DNA of 64,000 bases from Adiantum capillus-veneris (GCA_014529385.2 CM043953.1:73435872-73499871); one strand, 5' to 3'. Counted from the first letter of the stretch, positions 36,784 through 48,068 are shown. Program-made: numbers and translations. The notes: a model not told the origin generated them from the letters alone.

Positions 36784-37027
36784 AACTTAGGAAAATTTCC
36801 AACTTTTTGCAAACTTGGCTTTATAGACTTGAAGTATATGCCAAATACATGCTCTGAGTGAAATATGGGCTCATTTGGATGCATAGGTTGAAAACGGTAC
36901 CAGATTTTAGCTTTTGGTCTCTGAACCAGTAGATATAAAGGAAATTTGAGATTTTGAAATCCAAATTGACTCAAAATTGGCTGTATGATGACAAAATATC
37001 CAAATTCCCCAATTTTGACCAAAACGG

Positions 37028-37047
37028 AAATAATCGTGATTATTAAC
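37028..37047. repeat. palindrome module, copy 2b (degenerate left arm)
   Basis: AAATAATC-GT-GATTATTAAC, about 265 bases from copy 2a. Confidence 0.8.
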
Positions 37048-37310
37048 TTTTCTTTCAAAATTGACATTTTTTGGCATAAATTGGTTCTAGGCATGGTATA
37101 GACCTTGGGTATGAGATATAAGGTGATTTGGATCAAGAAAAGTTATTCATAACCCGGATTTTGGCTTGCAAAGACTTCTTTGCGTTTTTTGGCAATTTTA
37201 CAAGTAATGGGTGGTCATTTTTGGCTCATACTTGATTTTTGGCATATAATAGGTGTGTACACATGATAGGTGAGGTGATTTAACAATTTCCAAGCAAAAA
37301 TGATACAAAA

Positions 37311-37332
37311 GTAAATAATGGCAATTATTTAC
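37311..37332. repeat. palindrome module, copy 2c
   Basis: GTAAATAAT and ATTATTTAC arms around GGCA, about 285 bases from copy 2b. Confidence 0.85.
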
Positions 37333-39146
37333 AACAGTGACAAAAACTTTACAAATCTCACAAATTTTGACCTAGACATGTTTTATACACCTAATACAAG
37401 TCCTAAATTGAATTTGGCCAAGTTTGGTCACGCCGGCATCACTTTGTGCTATGTCGACTCTGAAATCATCATTTTTTGTGATTACTCTATCTGTTGGGTT
37501 GGTCGGTCAACTTTGAGGCTTTGGACTTGTCCGTAACATAGTCGTGAAGCTACCTGTCCAATTCTGGCTCATTTGGAATCATTTTGGCCTCGGATGTCGA
37601 ATTTGACGCTTTGTAACCTTCGAGTTGTTTTCTGCTTTTCGATGGATTTTCTTGATGGATTTCACCAAACCAATCATATACATTGTATATGGACCTCATT
37701 AGCAAGCCATCTGTGGAGTCAGGTCGGAATTCTGGCATTTGCCAAAACCCTAACTTTTCTATTGGGGACCCCCTTGACCCTAGTAGAATGGTCATCTAAT
37801 GGTATAGAAAGGTTCTGTTATGTTAGGGCATGCTATGGTTCAAATCCCATCTGATTTGGTCAAGCTAGCAAGCCGCTATGGACAGTTTTAGGTCGTAGGT
37901 CTTCGTGCACTGCTCGATTTCTAGGGTTTTTTCTAAAGCTTTAGACTAGCTACCGGCCGTACAAAATGGATCATTATCGAGTAAAGAACTTACCCCTCAT
38001 GTCTTGTGTGAGACGGTGCTGAAAAAGGTCAATTGTGGGCTCCCGAAATGTCACGCGAAAGAGGCCGAAATCTCTCTTTGCAAAGGTTCCAAGTGGAAAT
38101 GAGGTGGTTTTAGCCTACCCTGGATATCTATACCTGAACTTCCCGAACCAAATTTCCTCAGATTCCCCCGTTAGTCCTACTAGGCCGTGAAATCTATATT
38201 AGACTCAAAAATTTCTCTGATCGGATTCCTGTAGCTCATTCTGCAACAATTTTGCAAAAGTAGGCCTAGCCGCCTAAGTTTGGCTTCCCGCTTTCGTCTT
38301 CTCATTTTTTTTGAAAATTTTTGTGCTTGTCTACCTTGTCCTTCTGATCACCATCGTGTCTTCAATTTTTCCATCTGAGCTTTCTTGCTATTTATTATTA
38401 ATTTTGACATGTTTATTTGAAAAAATCAAAGAAAATAGAAAAATTCTCTAAAAAAGTAAATTAAAAATCCAATAATTAAGAAAATCACTTGCAAAACACA
38501 GATTTATTGTTTTTTGTTGGATTTCTTCATTTTTCAGCCTCCTTATCAATAAAAATGATGAAAAATATCCAAAAAATGACTATTTTTTATGATTTTCTAA
38601 TAGTATATACACTATTTACACTCATCGGGAAGATATTATCAATGAATTTTTCCTTGTTGATGAATTATAAGGGCATTATTAGGTAATTTTACAAAAAATC
38701 ACACCTTAACATGGAACTTTTTCCTCCCTCTTCAGACATTGCCCTTAATTACTTAGTACTTAGTGCCCTTCCACCCCTCCTAGGTGACGTACTCCGGGAC
38801 GACTGTGTGCATGGGTTGAATAATTGTGTCTATGCATAGTCTTGATTGGCTCTACCATGATATGAAGATCAATGCAATTTAAACCAATATGATGTGCAAG
38901 AGCTAGGTCTTGAGTAAATAACTCAAGGGTTTTCGATGTCGAGGTTTGATGCTGATGTCTTCCAAAGAGAAAATTATGTAGCTTTTGTGCTCTCTATTTG
39001 ATTGTACCATTAGGGTGTTTTAGCACGCTGATTGCTTGAGCTATTGGTAGCACGTTAGACTGTTGTCGAGCTTTTTCTCGCCATTGGTAGCTCGATCGGC
39101 GTGGTGCTGCATCGTGTGTTGGAATCTGTTGAGACTTAACTCGCCA

Positions 39147-39437
39147 TTACTTGATTGGTTTCGCAGTGTGTGGAGAAGATAAGTGCTCCTTTTCCTTCCA
39201 AACCCTTTTCATGTTAGGTTCCTTGCTCGTAGATGCTCGATTCTGTGTTCGAATCCTTGGAATCGTCTTATGTTTCTTCATGGAAGTTTTAGGCACCCAG
39301 ATCTGAATTGGTTTATCTTTTAGCTGTGCTTTTGGTACCCAAATTTTCCTGACTCCTTGCATGCTACCTATAGCATTTGATTGTCGTGGAGATGGAGAAG
39401 GTTTGCTTCGTGGATTGGTCTGCTGATCGCATCTTTT
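39147..39437 (-). pseudogene. tail of the gag-pol polyprotein
   Basis: After the stop that ends the second protease-like domain, the minus strand still encodes a basic stretch with a repeated IWVPK motif (KIWVPKAQLKDKPIQIWVPK). It is probably the extreme C-terminus of the polyprotein or a separate short ORF; function unknown. Confidence 0.4.
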
Positions 39438-40325
39438 TCATTCCTCCTTGCTTGGTGCAAGTGGAACAATGAGTTGCCCTCCTTTAGGTGATAGCTTTAG
39501 CTGATTCGTATCCAAATCTGGTATTGCTTTGTATGTATGCATCCAAGGAATGCCAAGAATCATCATCTCATTCATGTGTTCATCTGGCAAGCATACAAAC
39601 TGATGCGGACATGAACATCCATGTACTACCACGTTCAAGTTGACTACTCCCAATGCTGGAGTTGGATTCTTGTTGCATCCTTTGATTTTCGTTATTCCTA
39701 CGGTCAATGCTTGACTTGTTGCCTTCTTGTATGTGGAATAACTTACAGCATTCACTCTAGCTCCTGTGTCTACCAAAGCATTGGTGCTATGATTGTTGAG
39801 TTGTACTTTGATGCGCAAATCCATTCCATCTAACCAATCATCATCTGTTGAAATTGCGTCTTTAGGTAATTCCCATTGTCGATCATCTAGTTCCAAAGCG
39901 TTGATGGGAATCGGTATTTGTTGATTCTTGAGAGCAGCTTTACGCTTGAGTACCCGAAGTGTAGCTTCCTCTTGGGCTTCATCAATAGCCTGCTGTTTCT
40001 TCATCTTTCTTTGTTTGGCTGCATGCATTCTCTCTAGCAATTCATTGGTTAGTGGCAAGTTGTATTTCTTTAAACGACATCCACTAATCCAATTGGCCAT
40101 TGGTTCACCATCTAGGGTGGAAAATTTTACTGCTCTACTTGCAGATACATCTTCAATGATAAATGGTCCATTTCCCTTTTTCTTAAACTTGGGAATGTGT
40201 TGCTTAAGGGAATAGACTATAACTAAGTCCCCTTTCTTGAATTTTTTTGTGATTAAGTGGGAATCAAAAAACTGTTTTTGTTTCCGCTTGTGTGCATAGA
40301 TATGAGCTACATCAGTTAGCCTTTG
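39438..40325 (-). pseudogene. integrase C-terminal domain fused to a second retropepsin-like domain
   Basis: Reading on from the stop at 40326-40328, the frame gives the integrase tail (KFKKGDLVIVYSLKQHIPKF, GNGPFIIEDVSASRAVKF, WISGCRLKKYNLPLT). A Lys/Arg/Glu-rich helical linker follows, then a clan AA aspartic-protease-like domain: hydrophobic strand, VDTGARVNAVSYS (DTGA catalytic loop), and the second hallmark MILGIPWM about 75 residues later. Retropepsins normally occur upstream of RT, and this element already has one there (43341-42689). The frame from 40100 to 39438 is unbroken for 220 codons. Confidence 0.7.
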
Positions 40326-40952
40326 CTAGTCTAGCTTTTCCAAATCTTCAAGTCTTTCTGACAATTCATGTCCAGTCCACTCAAGAGTCTGTGCTACCCT
40401 TAATGTCGGCAATAGAAATTCTATTGGCAGTTTGGCATCAAGACCATAAACAAGGTTAAAGGGTGTAGCATTTAGAGCTGTTTTGAATGAAACTCGATAA
40501 GCCCATAGAGCAGCATGGAGATTCATTTCCCAGTCTATCCTTCCTCAACTAACCACTTTGGTCAGTACCGAGCTAAGAATTTTATTCGTATGCTCAACTT
40601 GTCCGTTTTCTTGTCCATATCTCGTGAATACATACTCATATAAGAATGCAGCAGTGGTGTAATTCTTTTCTTCCATGCTCAATTGTCGGCTAGCATAAGA
40701 AATAGGAAAGTCAACTTTCCCATCTCCTTGTTGGGCTAGTATACAACCAATAGCAAAGTTTAAAGCATCGACATGTACGTGGAATATCTTATCCCAATCA
40801 GGTGCTTTCAATATTCGAGCTGAGGTGACATCTTGATTTAGCTTCATGAAGGATTCTTCACATGTCTCGGTCCATTCAATGTGCATAATCAAGCTTACAT
40901 GGGTTTTGCAATTATAGTGTACATGTAGATGAACCGTCGGTAATATCCACAA
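40326..40952 (-). pseudogene. RNase H joined by deletion to integrase core
   Basis: The RNase H start is clear (KIFHVHVDALNFAIGCILAQ, DFPISYASRQLSMEEKNYTT). It then passes directly into integrase sequence (FLYEYVFTRYG, then ENGQVEHTNKILSSVLTKVV, then AALWAYRVSFKTALNATPFN). The rest of RNase H, the integrase zinc finger and the first two catalytic Asp motifs are absent, so at least two internal deletions occurred. Stops at 40545-40547 and 40326-40328 lie in the same frame as the downstream domain. Confidence 0.8.
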
Positions 40953-41052
40953 TGTCCCATGAAGGCTTGTACCCCCGTGATTGTTGTTGGTCTAGACAAA
41001 TCAGTAATGACATGAATCTTTTCAATATCGGTAGCTATGCCATTTTTAGACA

Positions 41053-42080
41053 CTATATATCCAAGAGTTTTCCCTTGTCAAACATGAATGTGCACTTTTC
41101 AGGGTTTAAGAAGATCTTGTAGAGTCTACATTCCTCAAATACCTTTTTGAGGTGTTCAAAATGATCAACCCGGATTGACGAATGTATGCATAGATCATCC
41201 ATATATACTTCTAAGAATTTCCGAAGATACTCTTTGAAAGCATGGCTCATCAATCTCTGAAATGTGGCTGGAGCATTAGTTAACCCAAACGGCATGACCC
41301 GATAGGCAAATATACCCCATTCTGTTGCAAAAGCAGTTTTATGCTGATCTTTTGGGTCAACCAAAAGTTGATTGTATCCCGAAAAACCATCTAAGAAGCT
41401 GTAAGATTCTTTTCCTGCACTCGTTCTAACACATGCTCAGTTATCAGAAGAGGAAAGTTGTCTCTAATGGTAGCTGCATTCACCTTTTTGAGATTAACAC
41501 ACACTCGTAATTTCCCATTCTTCTTTGGTACTACCACAATTGGAGACACCCAATCTGTGTGTTCAATTTCGTAAATGAATTCGGCTTCCTTCAGTTTTTA
41601 ATCTCCTTTGATCTTTCTGGCAAATGTTTCGTTGTAAGTGTATGGTCTCTGTCTACTTGGTTTCGCATCATCTCTCATGGGTATAGTATGTTGATAGATT
41701 TCTGGATCAACACCCTTGATATCCTTGGAAGACCAAGCGAAGATATCCCGGTATTTCTTTAACAAGCTTAGCAAAATCTTTTCTTCTTCTTCTGTTAGGT
41801 CATTTGCAATGTAAGCCGGTCTAGGCTCTTCTCTTGGTTTAGCCAAATCTACCCTTTTAGCATTTTCAGGTCCTTTGTAAGATTCGCCTTGTTTCCGTAG
41901 TTCCCTTACAGGTTGTTCGATTATGATTTTCCGATCTTGGAGAGTATACTTTTTGTAATGGGATGGAACATGCATTACATCCTTACCATCCTCTTCCATG
42001 GTTTCCATTTCGGTTGTGTATATCTCCTTTAGAGATTTTTTCAACTCTTGATATTTCTTTTTCCGCTCGACTCTGGTCAT
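41053..42080 (-). pseudogene. reverse transcriptase of the large gypsy element
   Basis: The N-terminal approach reads AYIANDLTEEEEKILLSLLK, DIFAWSSKDIKGVDPEIYQH and MRDDAKPSRQRPYTYN. The core (KLRVCVNLKKVNAATIRDNF) is in a broken stretch near 41430-41590. Then an intact frame at 41053-41364 carries TEWGIFAYRVMPFGLTNAPA and EVYMDDLCIHS. The catalytic YMDD is preserved. This is a Ty3/gypsy-type RT by motif order. Frameshifts at about 41590 and 41370 and near 41050 break it. Confidence 0.85.
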
Positions 42081-42137
42081 GAGTGGTTTTTTATCCTGAG
42101 ATTTTTCGTGAGTATCCTTCCTTGCTTTTCTCGATTT

Positions 42138-42623
42138 CTAAGACATTTCTGAGTTTCTGTTTGAAGGATATCTGTCCGTTATTTTGTCCTTGACAGAATC
42201 ATTAGCATCTATCTGCATCAAGAATTGTGTTTTACTCGAGACTGATGGCATAGATCTTGTTTCTATGATATTGGTGTCTCTCTTTTGTCTATACCATTTT
42301 TGTCTTCTTGATTTTTGGTTTGGAGAGTCAAAAAACTTTTCCTCCCCTCCCTTTAAGAGTAACTGAGCTCTCGTATGCTCTTTTTCTGACCCCAAATCTT
42401 CTGAGGTAGCTGAGTGTTCATCTAGTTCATCAGTTGCATCGTAATAGAGGTCAAACAAGACTTGTTGAGCTTTCATCAAGTCCATGGGTTCCTCATCTTG
42501 GTTTTCAATGTTGAGGATTGACATCATTTGGATGGGAATTATGTCGTAGCCATCCTCATTGCAAATTGAGTAGGCATAGACGTATTCACACATACATCCA
42601 TTGTCGCTAAAATTTGAGTCCAC
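42138..42623 (-). pseudogene. linker region between protease and RT
   Basis: An acidic, low-complexity reading frame (EEPMDLMKAQQVLFDLYYDA, ATDELDEHSATSEDLGSEKE) sits in the usual PR-RT linker position of long plant gypsy polyproteins. No domain recognised. Confidence 0.5.
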
Positions 42624-42688
42624 TTGAATGGTTTGAATAAATGATTTGGAAAGGGTTCAGGTATGTAGGCTTCGTCTGTACAGTCCCT

Positions 42689-43341
42689 TTATACGATACA
42701 TTCCTCTCGTCTTAAGCTTCCATTTTCTGAAGCTCCGCACATCCAAATAGGAGTGTCTTTGTTTAACCAGGATGGGAGTTTAGTTTCAGCCGAAGAGACT
42801 GAATCAAACTCTTGGATGGGTGTTTTCAAGACATCTCTATAAGTGTGATCTTTTAGATTGACTCTTGTTATAGATCCCACCTGCTTCAAGTACAGATAGT
42901 TGTTTCCCCAATCTTGGATAAGCTGTACCTGTCGCATGAAAGGTCTTCCCAATTTGATTTCATAGTTGAGTTTTTTCCCAAAGTCTACTATGGCAAATGT
43001 GTGTTGATATTCAATTCCACAGGAATGACTATCACTTTTTCAAGTAGCCCTAGTGGTCTCTCAATGTGTCCGTCAGCCAACTGTAATTTCATTCGCATTT
43101 GTCTAATGGATGGATGTCCCCAGGATTCCCATACTGCTTTAGTGGCTATGGCTATGCCAGCTCCACTATCCAATATTGCCATGGTTTCAATGTCATTATA
43201 TTTCACTGGGAGGGTAGTGTTTCCTTCTTCCCCTTCATAATATTCTGCGACCTTGTTCATAGGAACTGATCGAATCTCTTTGTTTTCTACTTCATTTTTC
43301 AATTTTTCCAAATTCTTAGAGATTATCCCCGTTATCCCCAC
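42689..43341 (-). pseudogene. aspartic protease (first retropepsin) of the large gypsy element
   Basis: Strand LPVKYNDIETMAILDSGAG with the catalytic DSGA, then MKLQLADGHIERPLGLLEKV. In a second frame it continues with MGRPFMRQVQLIQDWGNNY (the GRPF hallmark of plant retropepsins). A frameshift near 42985 separates the halves. Polyprotein processing would be the role. Confidence 0.75.
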
Positions 43342-43356
43342 CTTCTCTAGGGTTTT

Positions 43357-44405
43357 CTATAAATCGTTCCATAAGTATGGCCTGAGTTTCAATAGTTCTC
43401 CCAAAGTAAGAGTGCATTGGATAGGTGTAGACATGATTGAATGAATGTTATCTACTTCTAGGGTCTGTTTGTCTCCTTTTACTTGAGTGGTCTTGCAAAT
43501 GATAAATTCATCTTCGTTAACTCCCAAGTAAGAAGGTAGTTTTTTTAATGTCAATGGTTTAGATAGTCCTGAAGCCTCCGATCCGCAATCCTCGTACAAG
43601 GATTGTAAATCCATGTTCATATCAGATGGTAGGTTATCCAACCAGACTTCCTCTATAGGAGCTGACTTTAAAGTTAGGCTCCCATCATTGATCTCTCTTA
43701 CATTCTCCCATAAGTGTCCTAGCCAGTCTTCCTCTACGAATGGAATTCCGTCTAAGGCATTTTTGTTGTCCGGCATTATAAGCTCTGGTTCATTTGTTTC
43801 AAGGTGGGGTTCTGGCACCACATCGGATTTCACTTTCGTTTCTTCTACCGCAAGCTCCTCAGGTTTTGGAATCCTTTCAAGCTTGGGTTTTTGTTTATCC
43901 ACCATTTCTTGCGTGATTCTTACCTAGTTTTGATAAGTTTCCAGCTTTGCTACTTCCATTTCTGGAGATGGATAGTTTTTCCATTTGTTTTCCATGTTTT
44001 GGCATGCTTTAAGTCCTGCTTGGTAAGCTTCCAAGGCAGCATTAATAGGCTCAAAAATTTTATCGACCAGAATGGATCCCCCAGATTTCACGGTTGTTTT
44101 CTTGAATTCACTGCCAGTTTATTTCGACTTGTCTTGGCCTAGCATTTTTTTGCTTTCTCTTCGTTTTCAACCCATTGTTTTTGTTTTCTCATCTCATATC
44201 TTTTGCTTCTGCTCCTTTTGATTCTTTGAGAAGAAACTTTCGTGTTCTTCGAATCATCAGAGGAATTGTGTTTCTTTTTCTTTGCCTGGGCTCTAGTGAT
44301 TACCTTGATTGGAACAATCAGTTCACTCTCTGATGAGCTACTAGGCATCACTTGGACTACGTTTACTACAGTTTTTTTCTTGTTCAAACGATTCTTATCT
44401 TCCAA
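43357..44405 (-). pseudogene. gag-protease linker region
   Basis: Two frames: a basic Ser/Lys/Arg-rich stretch at 44139-44405 (SQRIKRSRSKRYEMRKQKQW) and an acidic one at 43357-43905 (PFVEEDWLGHLWENVREIND, ending TLGELLKLRPYLWNDL). They lie between the gag zinc-knuckle region and the protease. No enzymatic motif. Confidence 0.5.
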
Positions 44406-45729
44406 TGGTCATCAGCACCATAGTTATGAAAGTTTCCTGTTCTGGGCTTCATCATGGGTCTTCCCGTGGGAGGTCTGACACCTTGATTAGCTACATAATA
44501 CATTGGTGCGAGCTCTGGAGCAGCATAAGTCATGGTTTCCTCCATTGGTGGTGGATGTGGACTATACCAATCTCCCTCTATCATTACTGTAGATGGACTA
44601 TGCTCTGCATAGGATGTAATAGGCACTAATGCTTTTTCATCTATTACTCCTTCTAAGTGCATGTACTTTACAGGCACCACATTATGTCCTAGATACGGAG
44701 GTTTTTGTCCCAACACAGGTTGAGGTCTTTCCATACCCGTTGGTGGTCTTTGAGCTTGGGCCATATTAGGCTGATATCTGTACATGGCTTGTCCTTGGGG
44801 CCTCATCTGCACGTATTGAACATTCCCATCATACTTTGGTCTGAAGTAGCACTCGTGGGTCTCATGGTTGGTCCATTTACCCTCGATTGCACACCATTTT
44901 TGTGGCCTAATTGGTGGTCCTTGTGGAGGTATCCCTTGTCCTGGTCCTCTCATAGGTGCTTTTTGCATATTGTTCATCATGTCATTCATCCTTTTTAGCA
45001 TATATTCTATGGCTGAGAGTGGTGCCGCAGCAGTCGTTCCCACTTGTGCTGGTTTTTTGGATGTTGTCTTCTCACTTTGGTTATCCTTCGGGACATCCTG
45101 TTCATTGAAGATCTCGCAATTGTCTCCTAGGTCAATAGCATCAGACACACACGCTTCTAGGGTTGTATGCTTTTTACTATAGAGTATAGCATGAAGTTCT
45201 TTGTTTAGCAGTCCCTCCAAAAACAATGATACAAGTTGTTCTTCTGCAGGTATCTCTATCTCTGGACATCTGGCAATGTATTGTTTCATTCGAGTTGCAC
45301 AATCCCTAACAGACTCACCATGTTTCTGTTTAAAGTTGTAGATTTGAGCTATCGTATTATGTTTAATCCCCATTTTAGAACAAGCAACTACAAATCCTTG
45401 AGCTAATGTGTTCAAGTCCATGATTGACCTTGGTGGTATGTTTTGGAACCATGTCAAATCTTTTCCTTCTAATGTCATTCCAACCCCCTCGAATTGAGTA
45501 TGGAAATTTAATATACGCTCTGCTTTTAGCACTTGCTTAAAGCTTGCTAAGTGGTCATATGGATCCCCTGATCCACTGTATTTTCTGACCCATTTTTTAA
45601 AATCAGCAAGTCTGACACGTCTATTTGGTTCAACTCCAGGTCTTCTGGGACTTGATCCTGTTCCGAGTCCTTCAAACCAGTCTGTCGGAAATAGTGACTC
45701 ATGTAGCCCTGGACTGGGCTTAGTGTCAC
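44384..45729 (-). pseudogene. gag of the large gypsy element
   Basis: Starts with KKWVRKYSGSGDPYDHLASF, then the long frame 44384-45532 (382 codons) with the retrotransposon gag fold (EGVGMTLEGKDLTWFQNIPP, YNFKQKHGESVRDCATRMKQ, FLEGLLNKELHAILYSKK). It ends with a Pro/Gln/Met-rich tail containing one CCHC-like site (WCAIEGKWTNHETHEC). A frameshift near 45535 joins the two frames. It belongs with the downstream protease and RT in the same direction. Confidence 0.8.
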
Positions 45730-45736
45730 CCAGTTT

Positions 45737-46519
45737 TTAACGTGATGAGGTGGTTTCTGGTTTCTTCACATTACTCTTAGATGATCTCTCACGATGTTCG
45801 TCTCTTGGAGTGGTTTCTGGTCCTTGATCCAATATCCAATCCCGTATGGAGTACCCTTGGTATTTGGTTTGTTCTAGCTCCTCAGGAGTCATCATAACGA
45901 AGTTGTTGTTATAACAATCCCTAAACAAGTAAGTTGGTAGATCCACAGATCCCTTATCTTTGATCTTGAAGATATAGATGATCTTCATGGCCGTTAATTG
46001 TCCTGGTCTAGCATGAGAAGTCCACAAAAGATCTTATATGTTTCTATCTTCCCAACAATAGACTCCGATCCTAGGATTATTCGTACTTAGCCGTTTCAAA
46101 GGCTTCAAGTCTACTTGATCGTATCCCTCGAATTCCAAAGTTGGTGGTCCTTCTTTTGCTGACATACCTAGGTTTATAGTGTTTACTTCTAATCCCCATT
46201 TGTCCACCACATCAGGATTTTCAACTTGTACATATTGAGTTCCTTTTTGATCCATGTACATTTTTCCTTGTTTGTTTGCCGTAACCTCTTCTTCGAACTC
46301 AATGCCATGGTCATCAATGCGAATAGCATACTTCTTGTTAGGGTCCAAGTAAACCTGGGCTCCATGACGATTAGTCTTGTAAAAAGAGATTATATGCTTA
46401 TAGCGCATTGTCGTTCCGGTTTCCGAGTGAGTCGAGTAAGAAGACATTTTGGATGTTGAATCTGAAAAAGTGTCTGAGACTTCTTTAGGAATTGTGTGCA
46501 AAAAATTACCTTGATTCAT
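45737..46519 (-). pseudogene. N-terminal extension ahead of gag
   Basis: Two abutting frames (46034-46519 and 45737-46027) give about 258 residues upstream of the gag fold: MNQGNFLHTIPKEVSD, DPNKKYAIRIDDHGIEFEEE, GKMYMDQKGTQYVQVENPDV, TPEELEQTKYQGYSIRDWIL. No domain recognised. It follows the palindrome-bearing leader and is the first coding sequence after it. It could be the true start of the polyprotein or a separate small ORF. Confidence 0.55.
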
Positions 46520-47004
46520 GCTTTCTTCGGTGGATACTCTACTGGTGTTTTCTCCGAATAGGCCTTATTTCCTAGTACACGACCAGATCTAAGGTTCATA
46601 TAGACTTATGAAGCCCTGGATAGAGTACTCACCTTGGATTGACTTGTCGTCAATTTCCACTCGATTCAATTGCAACTTTCTGTCAAGCCAATAATTCCCC
46701 GTCTGCGACCTGATTCCTGTACAAAATTAATCAAGTTAGCTATTCTTCTATAAAGACAGTGGATCTCTTGAGAACTCTCGTGATTGGTCTCTGTGTATCA
46801 CTTCAAATCGTGCTATGGAAGTCAAAATTTGACTTTTAGATTCAGCTTTAGAAAAATCAAAGGTCTAATCTGCAACCTGTAAACTGAGTGTATCTGTACC
46901 AATTTTGATCCGATTGAACCCAAAATTGTCATGTGGCCTTATTTTATGCTGGTCTAACACTGTATAAGCCCAAAAGCCAAAATTGAAGTCTCTGGATAGC
47001 ATAA

Positions 47005-47026
47005 GTAAATAATCGTGATTATTTAC
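47005..47026. repeat. palindrome module, copy 1a
   Basis: Arms GTAAATAATC / GATTATTTAC, centre GT. Confidence 0.9.
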
Positions 47027-47285
47027 TTTTGTCAAGTTCCGGCACTTTTTGGATTGGTTTGGCAACGATACAACTTGTTAAGGCCCTTGGACAAGTTTCA
47101 ACAAGTTTGGACAAAATTTGATCAAGTTTATCCACTGTTCCTTGTCCGCTGACTAACTTTGCAATTTGTCACAATTTTTAATCCAGTGATTCAAATCTTA
47201 CCAAATTTGGTGTGTGGGCTTATTACAACATGGTAAAGCTAGTGGTATGCCAACTTGGTCAAAAAAGTTCAAAAGCAGGGCAGAT

Positions 47286-47307
47286 GTAAATAATCGCGAT
47301 TATTTAC
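47286..47307. repeat. palindrome module, copy 1b (perfect 22-base palindrome)
   Basis: Arms GTAAATAATC / GATTATTTAC, centre GC, so the whole 22 bases equal their own complement. Confidence 0.95.
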
Positions 47308-47570
47308 ATTTGACAAAATTTTGCAAGCTTTTGGTCAACTGAGCATGTACACATGTTTATCACATCAATATAAGACTAAGGATCAATTTTCAACAAGTTT
47401 GGATAAATTTTTACCCAATTTACAAGCAAGATTCAAAAAGTCACTACAACTTTAGTTTTTACCTAGTTTTTTGCCAGTTTAGTGATCCAAATCTTTTGGG
47501 CCTTTACAATAGTTGTTTGTACACATGCAATGAGTCAATGGTATGAAACTTGGCCAATTTAGAGCAAAAA

Positions 47571-47592
47571 GTTAATAATCACGATTATTAAC
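47571..47592. repeat. palindrome module, copy 1c
   Basis: Arms GTTAATAATC / GATTATTAAC around AC: both arms carry the compensating change, so pairing is kept. Confidence 0.9.
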
Positions 47593-47680
47593 TTCGTTAT
47601 GGGAAGAGGAGTTTGGAGGGGATACTCGTGAAATCAAGGATGACAACTCCACTCCAGAAGGAGACAAGGCCGGACACGAA

Positions 47681-47986
47681 TTGAGCTCAGGGCCGTCAAG
47701 CGAAGTTGAGGGAAGCCCTTCGTCATCGAAGAACAGGAAGGAGGAGGGTACTAGCGAGGCTCCCGAGACTAGCGAGGCAAAGAGCCAGATCCCCTTTTCT
47801 TGGCAACAAGAAGAGGAGCTGCTTTCCAAGCTGGATCACCTTGCACAATCACAAGTGCCTAAACGTTCTTGGTGGAACTGGGTTTTGTGTTTCTATAGGG
47901 GACCAAAACCGGAGGAAGACACTCCTTCCGGAAATGAAGGGAACGGTCAGGATACCGGGTCGGGCGATAATGACCCCGGAGAATAG
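47681..47986 (+). CDS. unrecognised ORF at the start of the organellar segment
   Basis: A 101-codon frame, Ser/Glu/Gly-rich at both ends, with a more structured middle (IPFSWQQEEELLSKLDHLAQ, KRSWWNWVLCFYRGPK). The frame is open upstream of the ATG too. It matches no mitochondrial protein I know. It could be chance in GC-richer DNA or a fragment of a larger ORF. Confidence 0.25.
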   Translation: MSSGPSSEVEGSPSSSKNRKEEGTSEAPETSEAKSQIPFSWQQEEELLSKLDHLAQSQVPKRSWWNWVLCFYRGPKPEEDTPSGNEGNGQDTGSGDNDPGE

Positions 47987-48068
47987 GAAGCACTGGGGGG
48001 AATTTCCTAGCTTTGCCCCTTCCTGCTTCCCGAAAAAGAGAGTGGCAAGGATGAACCCGAGAATGAGA

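Larger units (their letters stand above)
36576..39146 (-). other. second leader-like region, between the pol tail and ORF3
   Basis: About 2.6 kb, AT-rich, without convincing ORFs. Its ORF3-proximal part holds three copies of the palindrome module (36762-36783, about 37028-37047, 37311-37332), the same feature as in the leader before gag. The rest is unassigned. No LTR, primer site or polypurine tract was found here, so it does not look like a plain junction of two elements. Confidence 0.5.
46520..47592 (-). other. leader upstream of gag, with palindrome modules
   Basis: AT-rich and without convincing ORFs. It carries three copies of the palindrome module at 47005, 47286 and 47571, spaced 281 and 285 bases. 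The sequence between modules is loosely repeated (themes CAAGTTTGGA, CAAATCTT, ACATGTTTATCA). The last palindrome ends at 47592, where the organellar segment appears to begin, so the 5' LTR and primer site are cut off. Confidence 0.55.
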
